The notes under the pieces: generated by a model
What the model was told of the DNA's origin: nothing
The model's database searches: none
What the model saw: the letters and a program-made list of their open reading frames with translations, nothing else
Shown here: piece by piece, positions 1 to 7,888 of the stretch
Numbering within the stretch: position 1 is the stretch's first letter
Layout: each line of letters starts with the position of its first letter
Made by a program: the position numbers and the translations under genes
NCBI GenBank assembly: GCA_035495555.1
Contig: DATJFQ010000046.1
Location: 1 to 45,605, forward strand
DNA: 45,605 nt
Origin: DATJFQ01 sp035495555
Lineage (GTDB): Bacteria; Acidobacteriota; Vicinamibacteria; Vicinamibacterales; 2-12-FULL-66-21
Direction of reading: 5' to 3'

Positions 1-540
1 GCGCAAAAGTCGGTCAGTCTCGATCCGCTCGCGGTCATGCTGCACACCATCCTCGGCGACGTGTATTACTACGCGCGCCAGTACGAGAAGGCGATGTTGT
101 CCTACCGCATGGCGATCGAGCTCGACCCTCGGTTTGCCAGCGCGCATACGGATCTCGCGCGCGCCCTGGAAGCGCTGGGCCGCTTCGACGAAGCGCGCGC
201 CGCCTACGAGACTGGCCAACGGCTGGCGGGCGGGATTGCCGGCCCGTCATTCGGGCTTGCGCATCTCGAGGCCGCCGCGGGCAACGTCGCCGAAGCGCGG
301 CGCATGCTCGACGAGCTGAGGGCGGCGCGTGAGCAGCGTGTCGTGTCGGCGTGGGGAATCGGCGCGCTCCACGCGAGCCTTGGCGACATCGACGAGGCGT
401 ATCGCTGGCTGGAGATTGCGGTTCAGGAAAAGGCGCCGGGCCTCAGCCTGTTGCGCGTCCATCCTCGACTGGATCCGATTCGATCCGACGCGCGCTACTG
501 GCCGCTCGTCCGTCGAGTAGGCCTCGATGATGCCGCGTAG
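1..540 (+). CDS. TPR-repeat protein, C-terminal part (5' truncated by window)
   Basis: The reading frame is open from the first base, so the N-terminus lies outside the window. The visible 179 residues hold helical tetratricopeptide repeats, for example the stretch around GDVYYYARQYEKAMLSYRMA followed by AIELDPRFASAHTDLARAL and a third unit near GRFDEARAAYE. The final residues LDPIRSDARYWPLVRRVGL are the usual ending of acidobacterial TPR tails found on Ser/Thr kinases or CadC-like winged-helix regulators, but the N-terminal domain that would decide between these is not visible. TPRs mediate protein-protein contacts. A weak hairpin (GTGTGC/GCACAC, 542-560) follows the stop but has no T-tract. 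Confidence 0.85.
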   Translation, partial: AQKSVSLDPLAVMLHTILGDVYYYARQYEKAMLSYRMAIELDPRFASAHTDLARALEALGRFDEARAAYETGQRLAGGIAGPSFGLAHLEAAAGNVAEARRMLDELRAAREQRVVSAWGIGALHASLGDIDEAYRWLEIAVQEKAPGLSLLRVHPRLDPIRSDARYWPLVRRVGLDDAA

Positions 541-774
541 CGTGTGCTTAGGAGGCACACATTGGCGCCCGGCGTGAGTGTCAAACGGCAGCCTGCGCAA
601 ACCAGGAAGCGCTGGACCTCGCGGAGACCCTGAGGCGCACGATCCCATAGAGGGTTATACTGGAAGACGACCCGCTTTCCTGAGCCCTGCGGCCTATTCC
701 GGCCTCACGCCCTCACCGAAGCACAACCTTGGAAGGGCTTTCTGAAAGACTCCACATCGCACGTGTCCGGATCG

Positions 775-942
775 ATGCCAGCGGCCGCACAGCCCGTTTG
801 TCCGAGCTGTGGATCGAAAGCGACCGTGACGACGTCCGCGACGCCGACCGATGACAGCTACTGGCGGTGCACCGCGTGCGGCGACGTCTGGAACGTCGCG
901 CGTGCGCAAACGAATCGGCAATGGGCGCGGCGATGGAGATGA
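775..942 (+). CDS. Small zinc-ribbon protein
   Basis: This 55-residue frame starts at ATG 775 and carries two Cys pairs, CPSCGSK near residue 9 and RCTACGDVWN near residue 31, separated by about 20 residues. That is the spacing of a single zinc ribbon, so the protein probably binds one Zn2+. Such tiny ribbons are often nucleic-acid or protein adaptors; no specific function can be assigned. Its TGA (940-942) overlaps the likely ATG of the next frame (939) as ATGA, which suggests translational coupling. No strong Shine-Dalgarno sequence is visible before 775. The ribbon motif makes coding likely although the gene is short. Confidence 0.6.
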   Translation: MPAAAQPVCPSCGSKATVTTSATPTDDSYWRCTACGDVWNVARAQTNRQWARRWR

Positions 943-1118
943 CGCAGGAACTGATTCACGAGCTGCGGGAGCTCGTCGCCGCCCTCGACAGCCGCGCGCC
1001 GCAGGTGCTGCGCGCCGGCGAAGCCGCAATCGCCCGGGAGGCGGTGGCGCTGCGGGCGCGCGCGGTCGAACGCATCGAACAACTGGAACGCGAAGCCGCC
1101 GCCCCACGGGGTCGCTGA
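939..1118 (+). CDS. Small helical protein coupled to the zinc-ribbon gene
   Basis: The frame encodes about 59 residues starting MTQELIHELRELVAALDS and continuing as an Ala/Arg/Glu-rich amphipathic helix (AREAVALRARAVERIEQLE). I see no known domain; it looks like a short coiled coil that could pair with a partner. The start at 939 was chosen because it forms an ATGA overlap with the stop of the zinc-ribbon gene; starts at 921 and 933 in the same frame are also possible. A clear intrinsic terminator follows at 1155-1182, so the two small genes probably form a complete transcription unit. Function unknown. Confidence 0.5.
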   Translation: MTQELIHELRELVAALDSRAPQVLRAGEAAIAREAVALRARAVERIEQLEREAAAPRGR

Positions 1119-1154
1119 CCGCGTCAACCGGTTCCCTCTCCACGCCAGATTCGG

Positions 1155-1182
1155 GCCTCCCCGCCGCACGGGAGGCTTTTCT
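1155..1182 (+). terminator. Intrinsic terminator after the small zinc-ribbon pair
   Basis: A perfect 7-bp stem GCCTCCC (1155-1161) / GGGAGGC (1170-1176) with an 8-base loop is followed directly by TTTTCT. It separates the small gene pair from the ADOP permease and is the most classical rho-independent terminator in the window. Confidence 0.8.
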
Positions 1183-1262
1183 GCGTACGGGGAGCGCGGC
1201 CGCCGGCCGCGAAGCGAACAAACCCCAACCGAGTAGACTGTGGGTCCGTCGAAAGGAGAGTC

Positions 1263-3815
1263 ATGACCGCTCTCATCCGGGACCTGCGGGTTGCCGCCCG
1301 CGTGCTTCTACGCACCAAGGGCTGGACCGCCGTCGTGCTCGTCTCGCTCGCCCTCGGCATCGGCGCCAACGCGGCGCTCTTCACCGCGATCAACGGCCTC
1401 ATGCTCCAGACGCTGCACGTGCGCGCGCCCCAACAGCTCGTGCGGTTCAACTGGGGCGGCAAGAACGACATGGTCCGCAGCTCGAGCGACTACGGCTACT
1501 CCGGGTCGTCTGAGGGGCATAACGTGCGCTCGACGTTTTCCTTTGCCATCTTCGAGCAGCTTCGAGCGGCCAATACGACGCTGACGGATCTCGCGGCCGG
1601 CGCGCCGATGGGCAGCCTCAACGTGATCGTCAATCACGACGCGCAGCTCGCCACCGGATATCAAGCGTCGGGGAATTTCTTCAAAGTCATCGGCGTTCCG
1701 GCTCTTGCCGGACGCGTGTTCGACGAAGGCGACGACAAACCCTCGGCAACGCCCGTCGCGGTCATCAGCTATCCCTACTGGAAGAAGCGATTCGCCGGCG
1801 AATCGTCGGTCATCAACCGCGTCGTGTCCATCAACGGCGTGCTGGTCACGATCATCGGAATCACGCCCGAGGACTTCGCGGGCATCCAGCGCCTCGGCAG
1901 CGATCCGCCCGACGTCACGATTCCCTTGTCCTTCGACGACGTTTTCAATCCCCCGACGCCGTCGCCGGACGGCAAGCCGCAGATTCCGCGATTGAAGCAG
2001 CCGACGTACTGGTGGCTGCAGGTGATAGGCCGGTTGAAGCCGGGCGCGTCCATCGACCAGGCCCGGGCGAATTTCACGACGGTCTTTCAGAACGCCGCGC
2101 GCGAGGGCATGGCCGAATTCCAGGCGACGCTGACGCCCGAAGAAAAGAACCTGTCGTTCAATCGTCAACGCGGCAACTCGATGCCCGAGCTGCTGGTCAA
2201 GCCCGCCGCACACGGCTACTACGAGGTCAACCCCCAGGCGCAGCGGTCGGCTGGCTTCCTCAGCGTCGTCGTCGTCATCGTCCTGCTGATCGTCTGCGCG
2301 AACGTCGCGAACCTCCTGCTCTCGCGCGCGACGACGCGGAACCGGGAGATTGCCGTTCGCCTCTCGATGGGAGCGACCCGGCGCCGCCTGATCCGGCAAC
2401 TGCTCACGGAGAGCGTGCTGCTCTCGAGCCTTGGAGGCGCGCTGGGCGTGGTCGTCGGCTACTGGTCGCGCGCGCTGCTGCCGTTTGGCAGCGATGCGCC
2501 GCTCGATTGGCGCGTGTTCGGGTTCGTTGCCGGTGTCAGCATGCTCACAGGCGTGCTCTTCGGGCTGGTGCCGGCGCTGCGCGCGACGCGTGTGGATCTC
2601 GCCGGCGCGATGAAGGAGAGCAGCCGGAGCGTCACCGGCTCGCGCAGTCTGCTCAGCCGCGGACTGCTCGTTCTGCAGGTGGGGATGTCGCTGGTGCTGA
2701 TCATCGGCGCGGGGCTCTTCCTTCGCACGCTCGAGAACCTCAAGAGCGTCGACGTCGGGTTCGACTCGAGGAACCTGCTGATGTTCAACGTCAATCCCAG
2801 CGTCAATCGCTACGACGCTGACAAATCCGCGCAGCTCTTTCATCAGGTGCTCGATCGGATGACGGCACTGCCGGGTGTGACGTCGGGAGCGTTGACGCGC
2901 ACCACGCTGCTGTCGGGCAGCACGAGTACGAGCTCGATGTGGAAGCAGGGTCAGACGGATCTGAAGGCCGCGGAAGAAGACATGTACATGATGGATGTGT
3001 CCCCGACGTTCTTCACGACCATGGGGATTCCAGTGCTGCGCGGCCGGGGGTTCACGGACCACGACGACAAGGCCGGGCCGAAGGTCACGATCATCAACGA
3101 GGCGGCGGCGCGCACACTGTTCCCTGACGGGGACGTCCTCGGCCGGCGCATCGGCGGCTCGTTCGAGAAGTCGAACGAGTACGAGATCGTCGGCGTCGTC
3201 CGGGACACGAAGTACGAGAGCGTTCGCGACCCCGGGCCCCCGACGATGTACAGGTGTGCGTGGCAGATGCCGGCACGCAGCCTGAACGTCGTCCTGAGAA
3301 CCGCCGGCGATCCGCTGGCGATGACGGAAACGGTGCGGGCGGCGATGCGCGACGTCGATCCGACGCTGCCGATCCAGCGATTCACGTCGCAGACGGAGCA
3401 GATCTCGCTGCGTTTCGCGCAGGAGCGGTTGTTCGCGACGGCCTACACCGCGTTCGGGGCGCTGGCGCTCGTGCTCGCGTGCATCGGCCTGTTCGGCCTC
3501 ATGAGCTACAACGTGGCGCGGCGCACGAACGAGATCGGCATTCGTATGGCGCTTGGCGCACAGCGTACGGCCGTGCTGCGCATGGTGATGCGCGAATCGA
3601 TGCTGCTCGTCGGTCTTGGCGTCGCGCTCGGCCTGACAGCCGCGCTGTGGGCCGGCCGGTTCGTGAGCGCTGTGTTGTTCGGCCTGTCGGCGACCGACGC
3701 GCTCACGATCACAGCCGCCGTGACGTCAATTCTCGCCGTGTCGGCGCTCGCCGGGTACCTGCCTGCGCGGCGCGCGGCGAACGTCGATCCGATGGACGCG
3801 CTGCGGCAGTCGTAG
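1263..3815 (+). CDS. ABC transporter permease, MacB/FtsX type (ADOP family)
   Basis: 850-residue membrane protein with the duplicated MacB_PCD-FtsX layout of the acidobacterial ADOP permeases. Residues ~20-45 (VVLVSLALGIGANAALFTAI) form the first membrane segment; a periplasmic PCD domain follows; three more segments lie at ~330-450, a fifth at ~470-490, then a second PCD domain, and three terminal segments with the hallmark FtsX sequences EIAVRLSMGATRRRLIRQLL and EIGIRMALGAQRTAVLRMVM. No ATPase is encoded beside it, as usual for ADOPs, so the partner must be elsewhere. MacB-type systems do not pump through the membrane but transmit mechanical work to the periplasm; substrate unknown. RBS AAAGGAGAG sits before ATG 1263. 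It meets the next gene tail to tail with only 2 bp between stops. Confidence 0.93.
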   Translation: MTALIRDLRVAARVLLRTKGWTAVVLVSLALGIGANAALFTAINGLMLQTLHVRAPQQLVRFNWGGKNDMVRSSSDYGYSGSSEGHNVRSTFSFAIFEQLRAANTTLTDLAAGAPMGSLNVIVNHDAQLATGYQASGNFFKVIGVPALAGRVFDEGDDKPSATPVAVISYPYWKKRFAGESSVINRVVSINGVLVTIIGITPEDFAGIQRLGSDPPDVTIPLSFDDVFNPPTPSPDGKPQIPRLKQPTYWWLQVIGRLKPGASIDQARANFTTVFQNAAREGMAEFQATLTPEEKNLSFNRQRGNSMPELLVKPAAHGYYEVNPQAQRSAGFLSVVVVIVLLIVCANVANLLLSRATTRNREIAVRLSMGATRRRLIRQLLTESVLLSSLGGALGVVVGYWSRALLPFGSDAPLDWRVFGFVAGVSMLTGVLFGLVPALRATRVDLAGAMKESSRSVTGSRSLLSRGLLVLQVGMSLVLIIGAGLFLRTLENLKSVDVGFDSRNLLMFNVNPSVNRYDADKSAQLFHQVLDRMTALPGVTSGALTRTTLLSGSTSTSSMWKQGQTDLKAAEEDMYMMDVSPTFFTTMGIPVLRGRGFTDHDDKAGPKVTIINEAAARTLFPDGDVLGRRIGGSFEKSNEYEIVGVVRDTKYESVRDPGPPTMYRCAWQMPARSLNVVLRTAGDPLAMTETVRAAMRDVDPTLPIQRFTSQTEQISLRFAQERLFATAYTAFGALALVLACIGLFGLMSYNVARRTNEIGIRMALGAQRTAVLRMVMRESMLLVGLGVALGLTAALWAGRFVSAVLFGLSATDALTITAAVTSILAVSALAGYLPARRAANVDPMDALRQS

Positions 3816-3817
3816 CG

Positions 3818-4573
3818 TTACTTCAGGAGCGCGAACACGCGGGCAGGGCCGCCCGACCCGCCAGCGATGTTCATCGGTGCAACGATCACGGTGAAGCCAG
3901 TCGGCGGCAGCGTCGTGAGGTGTGCCGCGTTCTCGATGTGGTACACGTTCAGCGGCAGGCTGACGCGGTGAGCCTCGAACGCGGTCGACGGTCCATAGTC
4001 GATGCTCGGCGTATCGATGCCGATTCCTGCAACCCGTCGATCGCGTGCGAGATAGGCGTCCGCTTCGGCCGACAAACCGGGGAAATGCTTCACCCCCTCC
4101 TTCTCACCCATGTACTGCGCACGATTGGGCCAATAGCGGTCCCAGCCGGTTGCAATGAGCACGACTGACCCTTCGGGGATGCGGCCGTGTCGCGCTTCGA
4201 ATGCGGTGAGATCCTCCTTGGTGACTCGATAATCGGGGTCGCGCGCAGCCTTCGCGCTCACGTCCACGCACACGGCCTGACGGTAGAGGCGCTCGACGGG
4301 AATCCTGTCCACCGTCCATCCATCTTTCGAGAAGTGCGCCGGCGCGTCGACGTGCGTGCCGAAGTGTTCTTCCGTCGTCACGCGTCCGGCTGCGTAACCC
4401 TCCTTCTCGAACGTCGCTGAAGGCACGCGCTCGAATGCGGGCGGGCCGTCCCAACTCGGATCGGTTGCGGCAATCGGATGACCGAGGTCGACGACGCGCG
4501 GCGACTGCGCGCCGACGCAAAGTCCTGAAAGGGCAATGAACCCTGCCACGAGCGTGGCTACTCGTACGCGCAT
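3818..4573 (-). CDS. Secreted cyclase-family hydrolase (kynurenine-formamidase-like)
   Basis: 251 residues with a Sec signal peptide (VATLVAGFIALSGLCVGAQS). The signature of the cyclase/formamidase metal hydrolases, HFGTHVDAPAHF, supplies the metal-binding His and Asp residues; DLGHPI near the N-terminus and LIATGWDRYW also fit the family. Members hydrolyse amide or lactone bonds (N-formylkynurenine, isatin, cyclic esters); the substrate cannot be told from sequence and the export signal argues against a role in cytoplasmic tryptophan catabolism. Start 4573 was preferred to 4582 because a TAGAAT -10 box occupies 4581-4586, which would put the transcript start at about the ATG (leaderless). 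The frame stays open far upstream through the divergent PQQ gene; that extension is not coding. Confidence 0.88.
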   Translation of the reverse strand: MRVRVATLVAGFIALSGLCVGAQSPRVVDLGHPIAATDPSWDGPPAFERVPSATFEKEGYAAGRVTTEEHFGTHVDAPAHFSKDGWTVDRIPVERLYRQAVCVDVSAKAARDPDYRVTKEDLTAFEARHGRIPEGSVVLIATGWDRYWPNRAQYMGEKEGVKHFPGLSAEADAYLARDRRVAGIGIDTPSIDYGPSTAFEAHRVSLPLNVYHIENAAHLTTLPPTGFTVIVAPMNIAGGSGGPARVFALLK

Positions 4574-4580
4574 GCGCGGC

Positions 4581-4586
4581 ATTCTA
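4581..4586 (-). promoter_or_regulatory. Putative -10 box of the cyclase gene (leaderless start)
   Basis: Read on the minus strand the sequence is TAGAAT, 7 bases before ATG 4573. The -35 region is weak (CTGACG with a 19-base spacer). No Shine-Dalgarno sequence precedes the ATG. The placement predicts a leaderless mRNA. Confidence 0.35.
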
Positions 4587-4702
4587 CGCCACAGCGGCAG
4601 CGACGCGTCAGCTTCGAGCGCTTGCGATAGCATCAGAACCGGGGCACTCGCACCGTCGCCGTGACACGCCGGCACGGTGTGACTGTCGCGAAGGAGTATG
4701 CG

Positions 4703-5950
4703 ATGACTCGACGAGCGATAACCCTGGCGGGCGCGGCGATTCTCATCGGTGGCGCAGCGGTCGTGCTGGCGCAGCGTCAGCAGGATCCGCCTCCACGAAT
4801 GGTCCCCGGCCAGCCGATCGAAACCCGTCCGCCGGAAAAGCCGGACGATAAACCCGTATTTCCCAATCAAACGCGCGCCCCGTATCGACCGGGCGTCGCC
4901 GTCGACGTGACCGTCATCACCAGCAAGCTCAACAAGCCGTGGAGCCTCGTCTTTCTTCCCGATGGACGGATGCTCGTCACCGAAAAGCCCGGCGCGATGC
5001 GCATCGTCGACGCACACGGAACGATCTCGCAGCCGATCTCGGACGTGCCGCAGGTCGTCGCCATAGGCCAGGTAGGGCTGCTCGATGTGGCGCTCGATCC
5101 CGCGTTCGGGACCAATCACCGTATCTTCTTCACCTTCAGCGAGCCGGTCGACAACGGCCAGAGCTTTCACATCGCGGTCGCCAGGGCCACGCTGGACGAG
5201 AACGCGCATGCCTTGAAGGACGTGAAGGTGATCTTCCGTTCGATTCCTGATCTGCCTTCGCGGCGCAACGCGAACTCGGGCGGCCGCCTCGTGTTCGCGC
5301 AGGACGGTACGCTGTTCGTCGCTATCGGCGATCGCTCGTCCTCTCCGCCATGGGATCGCGCGCAGTTGCTCGACAACCATCTCGGCAAGATCGTCCACAT
5401 CACTGTGGACGGGCAGGCCGCTCCGGGGAACCCGTTCGCGGCGAAGCAGGGTGCGCTGCCCGAGATCTGGTCGATCGGTCACCGGACAGAGGAGGGCCTC
5501 ACGTTTGACGCCAGTGGACAACTCTGGGAGACGGAGCACGGCCCGCGCGGCGGTGACGAGCTGAACAAGATCGAGAAGGGGAAGAACTACGGGTGGCCCG
5601 TGATCGTGCACGGGATCGACTACCCGGGATCGCACATCGGCAAAAACATCTCCGAAAAGGCGGGTATGGAGCAGCCGATCTACTACTGGGATCCGGTAAT
5701 CGCTCCGTCCGGGCTCGCTGTCTACCACGGGTCGCTGTTCCCGAGCTGGGAGGGCGACATCCTCGTCGGCGCGCTGCGCGGCACGCGCATCTCGCGGCTG
5801 ACGATGAAGAACGATCGCGTCGTCTCCGAGGAGCCGCTGCTGTACGACCAGCACTCCCGCATCCGCGACGTTCGCGTCGGACCTGATGGCGCGGTTTACG
5901 TGCTCACCGACACGGACGGCAAGCTGCTGGTGCTGAAGCCGAAGAAGTGA
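4703..5950 (+). CDS. PQQ-dependent sugar dehydrogenase (soluble, Yli/aldose dehydrogenase type)
   Basis: 415 residues with an N-terminal signal peptide (ITLAGAAILIGGAAVVLA) and the six-bladed propeller of the glucose/sorbosone dehydrogenase family. Family marks are NKPWSLVFLPDGRMLVTEKP, LDVALDPAF, the catalytic-region SIGHRTEEGLTFD with the conserved His, ETEHGPRGGDELNKI and KGKNYGWPV. These periplasmic enzymes oxidise aldose sugars with PQQ as cofactor and pass electrons to the respiratory chain, consistent with several c-type cytochromes in the window; no PQQ biosynthesis genes are present here. ATG 4703 follows AAGGAG at 4691 with a 6-base spacer, so the longer frame opening upstream was not used. 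Downstream lies a heptamer array rather than a terminator. Confidence 0.9.
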   Translation: MTRRAITLAGAAILIGGAAVVLAQRQQDPPPRMVPGQPIETRPPEKPDDKPVFPNQTRAPYRPGVAVDVTVITSKLNKPWSLVFLPDGRMLVTEKPGAMRIVDAHGTISQPISDVPQVVAIGQVGLLDVALDPAFGTNHRIFFTFSEPVDNGQSFHIAVARATLDENAHALKDVKVIFRSIPDLPSRRNANSGGRLVFAQDGTLFVAIGDRSSSPPWDRAQLLDNHLGKIVHITVDGQAAPGNPFAAKQGALPEIWSIGHRTEEGLTFDASGQLWETEHGPRGGDELNKIEKGKNYGWPVIVHGIDYPGSHIGKNISEKAGMEQPIYYWDPVIAPSGLAVYHGSLFPSWEGDILVGALRGTRISRLTMKNDRVVSEEPLLYDQHSRIRDVRVGPDGAVYVLTDTDGKLLVLKPKK

Positions 5951-5963
5951 GGGGGCGTGCGCG

Positions 5964-6019
5964 CGGCGTGCGGCGTGCGGCGTGCGGCGTGCGGAGTGCG
6001 GCGGGCGGCGGGCGGAGTA
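5964..6019 (+). repeat. Heptamer tandem array, 8 units of CGGCGTG type
   Basis: Eight contiguous 7-bp units in perfect register: four CGGCGTG, then CGGAGTG, two CGGCGGG and CGGAGTA. It begins 13 bp after the PQQ dehydrogenase stop. The same unit returns at 6177-6204 and 28696-28722. Confidence 0.9.
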
Positions 6020-6052
6020 GATCTTGACGGGCGCGACTCGAGCGCGATCGCG

Positions 6053-6151
6053 GGTGGCCGCGAACGGGGCGCCCCGCCAATCGTGAGGCGCGTCCCCGTC
6101 GACAGTGTTTCTTCGCGCCGAGGATTGGTGGGGCTGTTCGCGGACAGGACC
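6053..6151 (+). repeat. Dispersed structured repeat, copy A
   Basis: Copy A of a ~100-bp element also found at 12868 and 31120. Shared landmarks in order are CGGGGCGCCCCGC, a CCGTCGACA core followed by a T-rich stretch, and GTGGGGCTG. Outer stem CCGCGAAC (6058-6065) / GTTCGCGG (6136-6143); inner stem GGCGCG (6087-6092) / CGCGCC (6114-6119). Both stems differ in sequence from the other copies yet stay fully paired. It lies between two convergent genes and is flanked on both sides by the CGGCGTG heptamer arrays. Confidence 0.75.
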
Positions 6152-6176
6152 TGCTCAGGCGATCGAGTTGCGTCCG

Positions 6177-6204
6177 CGGAGGGCGGCGGGCGGCGTGCGG
6201 AAGG
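6177..6204 (+). repeat. Heptamer tandem array, 4 units of CGGCGTG type
   Basis: Four in-register 7-mers: CGGAGGG, CGGCGGG, CGGCGTG, CGGAAGG. This is the same unit as the array at 5964, from which it is separated by repeat element copy A. Confidence 0.75.
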
Positions 6205-6223
6205 GTGCGCCGACTGTGGAGGT

Positions 6224-7888
6224 CTACGTCAGCGCGAGGTACTCGTGCGCGAGCCGCACGACCATCGCGCCTTCGCCGACCGCTGACGCGACGCGGTTCA
6301 TCGCCCCGGCTCTGAGATCTCCGGCCGCGAAGATGCCAGGGACGCTCGTTTCGAGCGGCAGCGGGGCGCGGCCTTCCTTCCACACCTTCGGGAACGCTTC
6401 CGCGGCGGCAAGGTCGCGGCCGGTCATGATGAAACCCTTCGAGTCGCGGAGGACCTGCGCCGGCAGCCACTCGCTCCTCGGGCGCGTCCCGATGAACACG
6501 AACACCGCATCCGCATTCTCGACGTGAGGCGTCGGGTCGTCTACGCAATTGAGCGCGACGCGTTCGACGCGGTCGCCTCCTTCGATCCGCTGCACTTCGG
6601 TGCGCGGCCGCAGATAAATGTTCGGCGTCTTCTCGATCTGCTCGATCAGATAGCGGGACATCGTGTCGCGCAGGTGGTCTCGGCGCACGACGATATGCAC
6701 TTCGGCGGCGTAGCGGGACAAATACATCGCGCCCTGTCCCGCTGAATTCCCTCCGCCAATGACGAGCACGCGACGGCCGTTGAACGCCGGAGCTTCCGTG
6801 ACGGCCGCTCCGTAGTAAACGCCCGCTCCTGTGTATTGCGAAACGCCGGCCGCGGGATGCTCGCGGTATGCCATCCCGGTCGACGCGAGCACGGCCCGTG
6901 TCACGAGCGTGCGTCCGTCGGCGAGCGTCAGATGTTTGTAGCCGCCTTCGACGGACGCGCCCGTGACCTCGACCGGCGCGATGAACTCCGCACCCAGGCG
7001 CTGCGCTTGCGTGATCGCGCGTCGCGTCAGTTCGCTGCCGCTGACGCCGTTTGGAAACCCGAGATAGTTCTCGATGCGTGAGCTGCTGCCCGCCTGGCCG
7101 CCCGCGGCGTGCCGATCCACGAGCAGTGTCTGCAGTCCCTCCGACGCGCCGTACACGGCGGCGGCGAGACCCGCCGGCCCAGCGCCGACGACGACGAGAT
7201 CGTACACGTCGAAGGCGGCGGCCATCGAGCGGCCAAGGCACTCCGCAACCTGCCGCGGCTCAGGATTCCGCAGCACGGTGCCATCTTCGAAGAACAGAGC
7301 GGGGAGGTCCTGTTCCGCAACGCCCGCCGCATCGAGAACTCTCCGCGCTTCCGGATCGCGGCCGATGTCGAGCCAGTGATACGGCACGAGGCTGCTGGCG
7401 AGGAAATCCTTGATGTCGTGGGAGCGCGGCGACCACTGATGTCCGATGAGCCGCAGGCCGGGCGCCTCCGGCAAATACTCGGCCTGCCACGTATCGAGCA
7501 AATCGTCGACGACGGGGTAGAGCCGCTCGGTCGGCGGATCCCATGGCTTGGACAGGTAGTAGTCGAGGTGTGCCTCGTTGATCGCCCTGACGGCCGCATC
7601 GATTTCGGAATACGCCGTCAGGAGCACGCGTCGCGCGTCGGGGTAGATTTCGCGGACCTGAGCGAGCAGTTCGACGCCGAGCATCCCCGGCATACGCTGA
7701 TCGCTGATGACCATGGCGAGCGCCGCGCCGCGCGCTTTGAGGTCCTTCGCCGTCTCGAGCGCTTCGGCGCCGGACTGCGCGCCGATCACCGAATAGTGCT
7801 CGCGATAATTCGTCCGCAAATCGCGGCGGACCGCCGCGAGCACCTGCGGGTCGTCATCCACGGCAAGGAGAACGGGTTTGTCTGTCAT
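6224..7888 (-). CDS. Receiver - glutaredoxin-like - thioredoxin-reductase-like fusion
   Basis: 554 residues in three parts. Residues 1-125 form a complete receiver domain: acidic pocket D11-D13, phospho-acceptor D63 in ISDQRMPG, T91 and K114 in SKPW. Residues ~145-222 resemble a glutaredoxin/thioredoxin fold (LIGHQWSPRSHDIKDFL). Residues ~228-554 are a thioredoxin-reductase-type flavoprotein with FAD motif GAGPAG (235-240), NAD(P)H motif GGGNSAGQGA and the C-terminal FAD motif AAGDLRAGAMNRVASAVGEG. Where bacterial TrxR has the redox-active CATC, this protein reads GVYYGAAV, so no disulfide can form. It may be an NAD(P)H oxidase or redox sensor whose activity is set by phosphorylation. Start overlaps the kinase stop by ATGA (7885-7888): one operon with its likely kinase. 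Confidence 0.9.
   Translation of the reverse strand: MTDKPVLLAVDDDPQVLAAVRRDLRTNYREHYSVIGAQSGAEALETAKDLKARGAALAMVISDQRMPGMLGVELLAQVREIYPDARRVLLTAYSEIDAAVRAINEAHLDYYLSKPWDPPTERLYPVVDDLLDTWQAEYLPEAPGLRLIGHQWSPRSHDIKDFLASSLVPYHWLDIGRDPEARRVLDAAGVAEQDLPALFFEDGTVLRNPEPRQVAECLGRSMAAAFDVYDLVVVGAGPAGLAAAVYGASEGLQTLLVDRHAAGGQAGSSSRIENYLGFPNGVSGSELTRRAITQAQRLGAEFIAPVEVTGASVEGGYKHLTLADGRTLVTRAVLASTGMAYREHPAAGVSQYTGAGVYYGAAVTEAPAFNGRRVLVIGGGNSAGQGAMYLSRYAAEVHIVVRRDHLRDTMSRYLIEQIEKTPNIYLRPRTEVQRIEGGDRVERVALNCVDDPTPHVENADAVFVFIGTRPRSEWLPAQVLRDSKGFIMTGRDLAAAEAFPKVWKEGRAPLPLETSVPGIFAAGDLRAGAMNRVASAVGEGAMVVRLAHEYLALT

Noticed and set aside
1308..3062. Long open frames on the strand opposite to clear genes
   Set aside because: The 64-65% GC content makes stop codons rare, so the antisense of the ADOP permease, symporter, APC permease, flotillin and cytochrome genes is open over hundreds of codons (for example 1308-3062, 10037-11332, 20153-21604, 26591-28546, 36857-38146). 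Their translations have no known domains and the sense-strand proteins are unambiguous.
4574..5854. Upstream extension of the cyclase gene by more than 400 codons
   Set aside because: The minus-strand frame stays open through the divergent PQQ dehydrogenase, but signal peptide, -10 box and family length place the start at 4573.
5964..6019. The heptamer arrays as CRISPR
   Set aside because: Repeats of 7 bp without spacers and without cas genes are tandem arrays, not CRISPR.
6224..7888. Functional thioredoxin reductase
   Set aside because: The overall fold agrees but the CxxC is absent, so a TrxR annotation would overstate the evidence.
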